Shown here one piece after another: positions 1 to 5,960 of a DNA stretch of 8,095 nucleotides. Positions within the stretch are counted from its first letter, which is position 1. Each line of letters begins with the position of its first letter. Both the position numbers and the translations under genes were made by a program. Below the pieces are notes generated by a model. It did no database searches. It saw only the letters and a list, made by a program, of their open reading frames with translations, and had not been told where the DNA came from. Source of the DNA: an uncultured Blautia sp. (GTDB taxonomy: Bacteria; Bacillota; Clostridia; Lachnospirales; Lachnospiraceae); NCBI GenBank assembly GCA_937893675.1, contig CALBGI010000009.1, positions 1 through 8,095 of the forward strand, given 5' to 3'.

Positions 1-18
1 AGATAGGAGACAACGCTT

Positions 19-858
19 ATGAAACTGAATAACCGATTCATCTTCGGTATCCTCTCTCTGCTGTTGGCGGCAGTTATCGCCTTTGTGGCACTTCCAACCA
101 TCGCCCGTCAGACCAATGGAAAAGAGGAAATCGTCCGTATCACCCAGCCGGTATTGAAAGGCGAGCAAATCTCGTCAGAAAATGCCGAGGTGGTTGAGGT
201 AGGCGGCTATAACCTCCCCTCCAACATCGCCCATCAGCTCTCCGATGTAAATGGTCTCTACGCTACCGCCGACTTGGCTGTGGGTGACTATATCCTTACC
301 AGCAAGATCAGTTCTGTACCGGTTTCGTCCGATGTGGCGCTCAACAGCATCCCTTCCGGTAAGGTTGCTATCTCGCTGACCGTTAAAACACTTGCTTCCG
401 GCCTCTCTGACAAGCTTCAGCCCGGTGACATCATCCGTATTTACCACTTTCTTGATACGGCGGCCGAAGTACCGGAACTGCGTTTTGTCAAAGTATTGTC
501 CGTCACAGACTCAGACGGCATCAATGTGGATAATGCCAAGGAGCCCACGGAGGATGAAGAAAAGCAGCAGTCAGCCACCATCACTGTGCTGGCAAGCCCT
601 GAACAGGCGAAGATCATTACCGGTCTTGAAAATGACGGCGTAGCTCATGTGGCCCTTATCTCCCGCAACAATGACAAACTGGCAGATGAGCTGCTTGCCG
701 AGCAGGATAAGACTCTGCAGGAAATCTACTTCCCCGAAACTTTGATTGAGGAAGAAGCGGCAGATGCGAAAAATTCTGATGTTGAAAGTGAACCCCAGGA
801 AACGGAAACTGCAGAGTCTGCACAATCTACTAATGAAACTGCACCCTCGGCAGAATAA
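19..858 (+). CDS. CpaB/RcpC-like SAF-domain pilus assembly protein
   Basis: This is a 279-residue protein with one N-terminal membrane anchor (about residues 7-29) after a short basic start. A SAF-like domain follows at about residues 39-98, containing the typical 'G-D-Y-I' turn, and then an RcpC/CpaB-type domain at about 115-223 with the 'L-Q-P-G-D-I-I-R-I' core. Members of this family belong to Tad/Flp pilus systems, where in Gram-negatives they work with the secretin; here the protein would face the cell exterior. The last 38 residues (242-279) are low complexity, with 12 acidic residues and one lysine, and look disordered. TAGGAGA at 4-10 sits 8 bases before the ATG and fixes the start. 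The gene is the first of a run leading into CpaE, CpaF, TadB and TadC homologues, which supports the call. Only 18 bases lie upstream, so the promoter is outside the window or the operon starts earlier. Confidence 0.85.
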   Translation: MKLNNRFIFGILSLLLAAVIAFVALPTIARQTNGKEEIVRITQPVLKGEQISSENAEVVEVGGYNLPSNIAHQLSDVNGLYATADLAVGDYILTSKISSVPVSSDVALNSIPSGKVAISLTVKTLASGLSDKLQPGDIIRIYHFLDTAAEVPELRFVKVLSVTDSDGINVDNAKEPTEDEEKQQSATITVLASPEQAKIITGLENDGVAHVALISRNNDKLADELLAEQDKTLQEIYFPETLIEEEAADAKNSDVESEPQETETAESAQSTNETAPSAE

Positions 859-885
859 TCAAATCAAGGAAGGAGGATCTTCGTT

Positions 886-1680
886 ATGGGTAAAGTTATC
901 ACCGTCTGGGGAAGCCCCGGCAGCGGCAAATCCATGTTCTGCTGTATTCTGGCCAAAGCCCTGACCCGGGACAAGCGGAAAGCCATCATTATCAATGCCG
1001 ATATGAATGTCCCTATGCTGCCGGTCTGGCTGCCGGAGCAGATCATCCAGACCAATACCTCTATCGGCCAGGTTTTGAGCAGTGTGGAGATCGATACATC
1101 TCTGGTTGCCAGTCATGTGACAGTGCTGAAAAACTATCCCTTCATTGGGATGATGGGCTATGCGGCAGGAGAAAACCCGCTGAGCTACCCAGAGGTCAAA
1201 TATACCATGGTGCTGCAGCTCATTCATGCTGCCGCCAAACTGGTAGATTTCGTCATTCTGGACTGCAGCACCAGCATGACCAATGTGTTCACTCCCGCCG
1301 CCATTGAAGCCGGCGATGTGGTCATCCGTATCCTCACCCCGGACCTAAAGGGCATCAACTACCTGAAAGCCCATCAACCTCTGCTTGTGGACGAGCGCTT
1401 CCGGTTTTCTGAGCATATGACATTCGCCGGTCTGGCCCGTCCCTTCCACGCCTTGGATGAAATGGGCTATATCATTGGCGGGTTTGACGGCCTGCTTCCC
1501 TACAGTAAGGAGATCGACCGCTGTGCTACCGAAGGCGGTATGTTCAAGGCTATCACCTACTGTAACCCCAAATACACTGCTTCACTGAACAAGGTACTGG
1601 AAATTCTGGAGCAAATGGAACTGGCCGAGCAGTCAGAGGAGGATGCGGCGTATGAATGTGAGGAGGATGCCGATGAGTAA
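886..1680 (+). CDS. CpaE/TadZ-like P-loop ATPase of the Tad pilus
   Basis: This 264-residue cytoplasmic protein has a P-loop at its extreme N-terminus (G-S-P-G-S-G-K-S, residues 9-16) and a hydrophobic Walker B-like strand ending in Asp126 (V-D-F-V-I-L-D). The fold order matches ParA/MinD-type ATPases, and the position just before cpaF matches CpaE/TadZ, which places the pilus machine at its site in the cell. Unlike true ParA/MinD proteins it has Ser10 where the deviant Walker A signature lysine (KGGxxGK) would be, and no separate receiver domain precedes the ATPase. The C-terminal 15 residues are very acidic, and their codons also carry the ribosome binding sites of the next gene. AAGGAAGGAGG at 866-875 lies 10 bases before the ATG. 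A general P-loop NTPase is the alternative, but the context favours CpaE. Confidence 0.8.
   Translation: MGKVITVWGSPGSGKSMFCCILAKALTRDKRKAIIINADMNVPMLPVWLPEQIIQTNTSIGQVLSSVEIDTSLVASHVTVLKNYPFIGMMGYAAGENPLSYPEVKYTMVLQLIHAAAKLVDFVILDCSTSMTNVFTPAAIEAGDVVIRILTPDLKGINYLKAHQPLLVDERFRFSEHMTFAGLARPFHALDEMGYIIGGFDGLLPYSKEIDRCATEGGMFKAITYCNPKYTASLNKVLEILEQMELAEQSEEDAAYECEEDADE
1635..1666 (+). promoter_or_regulatory. Tandem ribosome binding sites for the cpaF homologue, inside the cpaE homologue
   Basis: Two copies of GAGGAGGATGC lie 24 bases apart (1636-1646 and 1660-1670) at the 3' end of the preceding gene. The first SD (AGAGGAGG, 1635-1642) is 9 bases from an ATG at 1652. The second (AGGAGG, 1661-1666) is 6 bases from the ATG at 1673. 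Both ATGs are in the cpaF reading frame. An ATG at 1643 directly abuts the first SD and is an unlikely start. Confidence 0.65.
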
Positions 1681-3049
1681 TTTGAATGATATATTCTTCA
1701 CACCAGCCGCCAATCAGGAGCTGACCTATGACCAGGTACTGGAGGATGTACAGCGGTATTTTGCCGAAAACCATGCCTCCACCATTGCCGAAGCTGGGGA
1801 AGGCAATGCAGAGCGTGCCACAAGCCTGCTGAAAGAACTGATGGAACACTACATTGTCAAACGCAAATATGCCCTTGACGGGCTCTCTACAAAAGAACTG
1901 TGTTCCAAGCTCTATGAGGACATGGCCGGCTACTCCTTTTTGAAGAAATGGATCTATAAGCCCGGTGTTGAGGAGGTCAACATCAACGCCTACAACGACA
2001 TTGAAGTGATCGAATCCAGTGGGCGCAGTATCAAGATCCCTGATAAATTCAGTTCGCCCCAGCACGCCATCGATGTGATCCGCCGAATGCTCAACGCCTG
2101 CGGCATGGTCATTGATGATACTATGCCCAGCATTGTGGGATTTCTGGACAAAAACATCCGTATTTCAGTGGACAAAACTCCCATTGTGGATGCAGATGTA
2201 GGCGTCAATGCCTCCATCCGTATTGTCAACCAGCAGACCGTCAGTGAAGAAAAACTGCTGAACTCCGGCAGTGCCACCGCTGAAATGCTTCACTTTCTGA
2301 CTGCCTGTATTCGATATGGGGTGTCTGTCTGCATTGCCGGCTCCACCGGCTCCGGCAAGACCACGATCATGGCCTGGCTGCTGTCCAATGTGCCCAATAA
2401 CCGGCGCCTTATTACCATTGAAGAAGGCAGCCGCGAATTTGATCTGGTCAAGCGGGATGCGCAGGGCAATATCCTTAATTCCGTAGTACATCTGCTGACC
2501 CGCCCCAGCGAGAACCCTGCGTTGAACATCAATCAGGATTTTCTTCTGGAGCGGGTGCTGCGTAAGCATCCGGATGTCATCGGCGTGGGTGAAATGCGGT
2601 CAGCATCAGAAAGCTTGTCCGCAGCCGAAAGTTCCCGCACCGGCCATACCGTATGTACCACCATCCACTCCAATTCCTGCAACAGTACTTACCGCAGGAT
2701 GATGACCCTTGCCAAACGCAAGTACAACATGGACGACTCCATCCTCATGCAGATCATGGTAGAGGCGTATCCCATCATCGTCTTTACCAAGCAGCTGGAG
2801 GACCGTTCTCGTAAGATCATGGAAATCATCGAGGGCGAGGACTACCAGGACGGGCGGCTGATCGCCCATTCCCTATACAAATATGAAGTGGAGGACAATG
2901 TAACTGATAACCGTGGTGAAACCCATGTGGTAGGGCACCATAAAAAAATTGGCTTGATCTCCGATTCCTTGAAGAAAAGGCTGTTGGACAATGGCATTTC
3001 CAACAAGGAATTGGAAGAATTCATGCAGCCGCCAAAGGAGGTGGGTTAA
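1673..3049 (+). CDS. CpaF/TadA-family secretion ATPase
   Basis: This 458-residue protein is the hexameric motor ATPase that powers pilus assembly by the TadB/TadC platform at the cytoplasmic face of the membrane. An N-terminal helical and PAS-like region (about 1-200) precedes the RecA-like core. Walker A is G-S-T-G-S-G-K-T (223-230). The Walker B region is H-P-D-V-I-G-V-G-E-M-R (299-309), with catalytic-type Glu307. The His box is G-H-T-V-C-T-T-I-H-S-N-S (324-335). These are diagnostic of the type II/IV secretion ATPase superfamily, and the length fits CpaF. The start at 1673 is chosen for the AGGAGG 6 bases upstream and overlaps the previous gene by 8 bases. An in-frame ATG at 1652 with its own SD would add seven residues. 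The stop codon directly abuts the next gene's TTG start, so the two are probably translationally coupled. Confidence 0.93.
   Translation: MSNLNDIFFTPAANQELTYDQVLEDVQRYFAENHASTIAEAGEGNAERATSLLKELMEHYIVKRKYALDGLSTKELCSKLYEDMAGYSFLKKWIYKPGVEEVNINAYNDIEVIESSGRSIKIPDKFSSPQHAIDVIRRMLNACGMVIDDTMPSIVGFLDKNIRISVDKTPIVDADVGVNASIRIVNQQTVSEEKLLNSGSATAEMLHFLTACIRYGVSVCIAGSTGSGKTTIMAWLLSNVPNNRRLITIEEGSREFDLVKRDAQGNILNSVVHLLTRPSENPALNINQDFLLERVLRKHPDVIGVGEMRSASESLSAAESSRTGHTVCTTIHSNSCNSTYRRMMTLAKRKYNMDDSILMQIMVEAYPIIVFTKQLEDRSRKIMEIIEGEDYQDGRLIAHSLYKYEVEDNVTDNRGETHVVGHHKKIGLISDSLKKRLLDNGISNKELEEFMQPPKEVG
3034..3042 (+). promoter_or_regulatory. Ribosome binding site fixing the TTG start of the tadB homologue
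   Basis: AAAGGAGGT lies 7 bases before a TTG at 3050, immediately after the TAA of the cpaF homologue (3047-3049). No in-frame ATG is suitably placed nearby, so TTG is the best-supported start. Confidence 0.8.
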
Positions 3050-3982
3050 TTGCAATGGATCTATCTTATCTGTTTTATCCTGCTCAGTGCTGGGCTTTTG
3101 GCTCTGTTTGGTGTGAAGCCGGGTGATTTTATTGACGCCCTCTTCCGCTCCCAGCGAAAATCCGCCACCTTGTCGGATGAACTGAATGTTCTTCTGGGCA
3201 CGCCAGCCAAGGGCTTTTTTAATCAGGATTACGAACTGAAACAGATCTTGAAGGGCACCGGACGGGCGGACCGTTATGAGGCAATAAAACGACTGTCCCT
3301 GATCCTGTTCGCTGTGGGGGCTGTTCTGGCTCTTTTGATTGGGAATGTGTACATGGTGCCTATTCTGGGTATCGGTTTTTCCCTTATACCGATCTGGTTT
3401 CTGCGCAGCACTGCCGCCAGCTATAAAAAGCACCTGAATGAAGAACTAGAAACCGCTATTTCCATCATCACGACTTCCTACCTGCGTACCGAGGATCTGA
3501 TCCGTTCTGTCAAGGAAAACCTGCCCTATATCAATGAGCCGGTAAAAGCCAACTTTGAAGCCTTCGTTTATGAAGCGGAATTGATCAATGCCAACATCAC
3601 CAGCGCTATCAACAGCCTGAAGATGAAGATACCCAACCGGGTCTTCCATGAATGGTGCGGCACCCTCATCCAGTGCCAGTCCGACCGTAGCATGAAAAAT
3701 ACCCTGCCTACCATCAATCAGAAATTCTCCGATGTGCGTGTGGTGCAGTCGGAACTGGAGGCAATGATGCAAGGACCGCGGCGTGAAGCCATCACCATGA
3801 TATTTCTGGTTATCGCCAATGTGCCGCTGCTCTATTTCTTGAATGAGGATTGGTTCCACACCCTTATCTTCACCACACCGGGCAAAATTGCACTGGCGAT
3901 CTGCGCAGCCATCATCCTATTTGCGCTGACCCAGATCATGAAGCTGAGCAAGCCCATCGAATATGGAGGTGATAGCGTATGA
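3050..3982 (+). CDS. TadB-like inner-membrane platform protein
   Basis: This 310-residue integral membrane protein has the type II secretion F (T2SSF) layout of Tad systems. It has an N-terminal helix (about 3-22), two closely spaced helices (about 82-98 and 100-118), a long cytoplasmic helical T2SSF domain (about 120-245) and two C-terminal helices (about 248-264 and 280-297). TadB forms the membrane platform with TadC, on which the CpaF ATPase acts to extrude or retract pilin. The cytoplasmic domain carries the family-type stretch E-E-L-E-T-A-I-S near residue 130. The gene begins with TTG directly after the cpaF stop and ends with a 4-base ATGA overlap with the next gene, so tight co-translation is expected. 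The TadB versus TadC assignment rests on gene order and length. Confidence 0.85.
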   Translation: MQWIYLICFILLSAGLLALFGVKPGDFIDALFRSQRKSATLSDELNVLLGTPAKGFFNQDYELKQILKGTGRADRYEAIKRLSLILFAVGAVLALLIGNVYMVPILGIGFSLIPIWFLRSTAASYKKHLNEELETAISIITTSYLRTEDLIRSVKENLPYINEPVKANFEAFVYEAELINANITSAINSLKMKIPNRVFHEWCGTLIQCQSDRSMKNTLPTINQKFSDVRVVQSELEAMMQGPRREAITMIFLVIANVPLLYFLNEDWFHTLIFTTPGKIALAICAAIILFALTQIMKLSKPIEYGGDSV

Positions 3983-4857
3983 CCTTTCTGGCGCTCATCG
4001 CCATCATCTTCTTCGGTCTCGCTGTCTACAACCTGACCTGCGCCTTTGTGGACATCCCGACCAAGAAGACCTCACAAATGATGATGCTCTCCCGCAAACA
4101 GCAGGGCACCAAAAACGAAAAGCTGCTTGATGTCTATGTGACAAAAATCGCCGGTTGGATCGCCCCTTATTTGCGGCTGGACCGGCTCAAGCGCAATAAG
4201 GTGCAGCGCGCTCTGGACATTGCAGGTCTGCAGCTTACCCCAGAGGTCTATATAGCCAGAGCCTGGGTAACTGCAGGGGCAGTTGGCCTGTGTGCCATCC
4301 CCATGGCATTTCTTATTCCGCTGCTGGTGCCTATTTTGATTGGCCTTGCGGTGGCACTGTGGTTTTCAACCTACTATGCAGCCTTTGATTTTGTTAAAAA
4401 GCGCCGCAAGCTGATCGAGGGCGAGATTCCCCGATTTGCTTTGACCGTCGGCCAGAGCCTTGAAAATGACAGGGATGTACTTAAAATTCTGACTTCCTAC
4501 CGCCGTGTAGCTGGGAAAGACTTCGGCGCCGAACTGGATCAGACCATTGCTGATATGAAGACCGGCAACTATGAAAATGCCCTCATTCGATTTGAAACCC
4601 GCATTGGCAGCCCCATGCTATCCGATGTGATCCGTGGCCTGATTGGTGTCCTGCGCGGTGATGACCAGCGGATGTACTTCAAAATGATTACCTTCGATAT
4701 GCGTCAGATCGAGCAGAACAATCTGAAAAAGGAAGCTGCCAAACGTCCCAAAAAGATCCAGCGTTACTCTATGATGATGCTGATTTGTATTATGATCATC
4801 TACCTGGTGGTGCTCTGTACCGAGGTTATGAGTTCGCTCGGGGCGTTCTTTGGCTAA
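3979..4857 (+). CDS. TadC-like inner-membrane platform protein
   Basis: This is the second T2SSF-type membrane protein, with 292 residues. Hydrophobic segments lie at about 3-24, 96-114, 115-132 and 263-282, with a cytoplasmic helical domain between the middle pair and the last helix that contains E-G-E-I-P-R-F near residue 150. It would pair with the preceding TadB-like protein as the platform of the Tad machine. GGAGGT at 3965-3970 lies 8 bases before the ATG, inside the end of the previous gene, and the two genes overlap by 4 bases. It is the last of the five-gene assembly block; the next recognisable signal is a hairpin with a T-run about 135 bases downstream. Confidence 0.85.
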   Translation: MTFLALIAIIFFGLAVYNLTCAFVDIPTKKTSQMMMLSRKQQGTKNEKLLDVYVTKIAGWIAPYLRLDRLKRNKVQRALDIAGLQLTPEVYIARAWVTAGAVGLCAIPMAFLIPLLVPILIGLAVALWFSTYYAAFDFVKKRRKLIEGEIPRFALTVGQSLENDRDVLKILTSYRRVAGKDFGAELDQTIADMKTGNYENALIRFETRIGSPMLSDVIRGLIGVLRGDDQRMYFKMITFDMRQIEQNNLKKEAAKRPKKIQRYSMMMLICIMIIYLVVLCTEVMSSLGAFFG

Positions 4858-4992
4858 TCGGCATCCGCCACGGTACTTCCAAGCGTTTTCATACCTGCTC
4901 CTCATATGGAAGACAGATACACAGGGAGGTGAGCGTTTGTACCCAAGCGATTTTCCATAGCGGCAGGCACATCATTTCTTTTCATCTGAACT

Positions 4993-5028
4993 GAGCCGGA
5001 CTGTTTCATCAGCCCGGCTTCATTTTTT
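4993..5028 (+). terminator. Hairpin with T-run after the tadC homologue (terminator or attenuator)
   Basis: AGCCGG (4994-4999) pairs with CCGGCT (5014-5019). After one A-C mismatch the stem continues as CTG (5001-5003) with CAG (5010-5012), closing a 6-base loop. A run of six T (5023-5028) follows after four bases. This has the form of an intrinsic terminator. The next gene's ribosome binding site starts at 5031, leaving no room for a promoter in between, so partial read-through rather than a full stop seems likely. Confidence 0.6.
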
Positions 5029-5042
5029 ACAGGAGAATGCCT

Positions 5043-5189
5043 ATGCCCAAAAAGAAATTTTATCCGCCGAATGATACCGGCACCAAAAAACGCCGCTTTC
5101 GTTGCTTGCTGTTCCAGCGGCCTAAAGCATATCCGAACCGGCCCCGTTCCAACAAAAACAATCTGATCAAGCCTATCCGCCGCGCTTAA
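5043..5189 (+). CDS. Very basic 48-residue protein of unknown function
   Basis: This short open frame begins M-P-K-K-K-F-Y-P-P and ends I-R-R-A. It has 16 Lys/Arg residues and only one acidic residue (Asp11) in 48, so the predicted charge is strongly positive. AGGAGA at 5031-5036 lies 6 bases before the ATG, which supports real translation. There is no membrane helix or signal peptide; one cysteine (Cys21) and several prolines are present. It lies between the T-run hairpin and the pilin-like gene, with 61 bases to the latter, so the two are probably co-transcribed. I do not recognise a family. Nucleic-acid binding, or binding to the acidic tails of the CpaB- and CpaE-like proteins, are guesses only. 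Confidence 0.6.
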   Translation: MPKKKFYPPNDTGTKKRRFRCLLFQRPKAYPNRPRSNKNNLIKPIRRA

Positions 5190-5250
5190 CAGACGGTGGA
5201 CTTGATATACCTATCCACTCAATCATCAAACATATAACAGGAGGTTACCC

Positions 5251-5472
5251 ATGAGAAAATTCACGACCCGTATCTATACCAAAGCCAACTATCTGCTCAA
5301 CCGCGGCCGTATGGCATTGTCCAATCAGCGCGGCGATTTTTACATTTCGGACGCCGTCAAGATCATTATCGCCGTAGTTTTGGGTGCGCTGCTCCTGGCG
5401 GCTCTGACCCTCATCTTCAACGATACGGTCATCCCCCGCATCACTGAGGAGATTGAAAGTCTGTTCTCCTAA
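5251..5472 (+). CDS. DUF6133-like small membrane protein, candidate Flp-type pilin
   Basis: This 73-residue protein has a 27-residue leader with seven Lys/Arg and no acidic residues, then Gly28-Asp29-Phe-Tyr-Ile-Ser-Asp34. A single 22-residue hydrophobic helix follows (about 35-56, with I-I-I-A-V-V-L-G-A-L-L-L), then a short polar tail (57-73). Size and layout match Flp-type pilins, and the sequence resembles DUF6133 proteins found beside Tad-like genes in Clostridia. Cleavage after Gly28 would leave a mature form of 45 residues. The usual glutamate at +5 is missing; the closest acidic residue is Asp34 at +6. AGGAGGT at 5239-5245 gives a strong start. A strong terminator begins 12 bases after the stop, as expected for an abundant structural product. 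The pilin role is inferred from context. Confidence 0.8.
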   Translation: MRKFTTRIYTKANYLLNRGRMALSNQRGDFYISDAVKIIIAVVLGALLLAALTLIFNDTVIPRITEEIESLFS

Positions 5473-5483
5473 GCACCAAATCA

Positions 5484-5524
5484 GGGGCCAGTTTGCAGAA
5501 CTTCTGCAGCTGGCCCCCTTTTTT
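5484..5524 (+). terminator. Strong intrinsic terminator after the pilin-like gene
   Basis: GGGGCCAG (5484-5491) pairs with CTGGCCCC (5510-5517). The intervening bases form an inner helix, GCAGA (5495-5499) with TCTGC (5503-5507), so the stem is long. It is followed by C5518 and a run of six T (5519-5524). Confidence 0.92.
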
Positions 5525-5556
5525 ATTTGCAGATAACGAATAACGGAGGTGAAAGC

Positions 5557-5904
5557 ATGAATCAAAAACCGTGTCAGTTCTATTCCTTTCTGCAGGCAGT
5601 CCGGGGTAACTGGCGTAACGCCCTGTTCATCCGCTGCAGCGGTTCACTTTGTCCAATGATCCGGCAGGCATCCTGTGAGGGGTTCCTGATGGCAGCAGAC
5701 GCAGGCTGTCAGCCGATCTTTCTGTCCGTCCAGACAGTGCGGAAGCTGAGTGGGGAAGCAGTGGACCCCGAAGAATGCTCTGCAATTCTGGAGTGCCGCT
5801 CGTTCCGGACTGCTTATACCAAGTTTCTGGAATGGCATACCTCTTCGGACCATGTATGTCCGTTTTTACAGCTATGCCCAGACCGGGATACCTACTTCGG
5901 ATGA
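5557..5904 (+). CDS. Cysteine-rich 115-residue protein of unknown function
   Basis: The protein has nine cysteines (6, 27, 32, 40, 51, 74, 80, 101, 107), no signal peptide and no membrane helix, so it is probably cytoplasmic and possibly metal-binding. The spacings are wide (C-x4-C at 27-32, C-x5-C at 74-80 and 101-107) and do not match a zinc-finger class I recognise. GGAGGTGA at 5545-5552 precedes the ATG at 5557, so the in-frame upstream TTG at 5527 is not needed. The gene follows the strong terminator with too little space for a clear promoter of its own, and is followed after 56 bases by a zinc-finger gene. Function unknown. Confidence 0.65.
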   Translation: MNQKPCQFYSFLQAVRGNWRNALFIRCSGSLCPMIRQASCEGFLMAADAGCQPIFLSVQTVRKLSGEAVDPEECSAILECRSFRTAYTKFLEWHTSSDHVCPFLQLCPDRDTYFG

Positions 5905-5947
5905 TTCTGCCTGTTAAGACGCAATGCCGCCGTCATCGGCGCGTAAT

Positions 5948-5955
5948 GGAGGTGA
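5948..5955 (+). promoter_or_regulatory. Ribosome binding site fixing a TTG start
   Basis: GGAGGTGA lies 5 bases before TTG at 5961, directly ahead of the conserved zinc-finger start. An in-frame ATG at 5946 overlaps this SD and has no SD of its own, so it is rejected as the start. Confidence 0.75.
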
Positions 5956-5960
5956 TTTTA

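Noticed and set aside
859..1227. Minus-strand open frame opposite the cpaE homologue, and similar antisense frames along the window
   Set aside because: They lie opposite well-supported conserved genes, lack SD sequences and show no recognisable domains, so they are reverse-strand shadows of coding bias.
1643..1672. ATG at 1643 as the start of the cpaF homologue
   Set aside because: Its only SD directly touches the ATG with no spacer; 1673 and 1652 are better placed.
4785..4994. 69-codon frame overlapping the end of the tadC homologue
   Set aside because: It starts inside the TadC-like coding region without an SD, and its product shows no domain or helix; the SD at 4924-4932 lies inside it and points to a different frame.
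5202..5238. Possible promoter before the pilin-like gene (TTGATA 5202-5207, TATAAC 5233-5238)
   Set aside because: The spacing is 25 bases and the would-be -10 abuts the ribosome binding site.
5775..5960. Upstream extension of the DUF3268 gene
   Set aside because: It overlaps the cysteine-rich gene in another frame and has no SD, while TTG 5961 has a strong SD and begins right at the conserved zinc finger.
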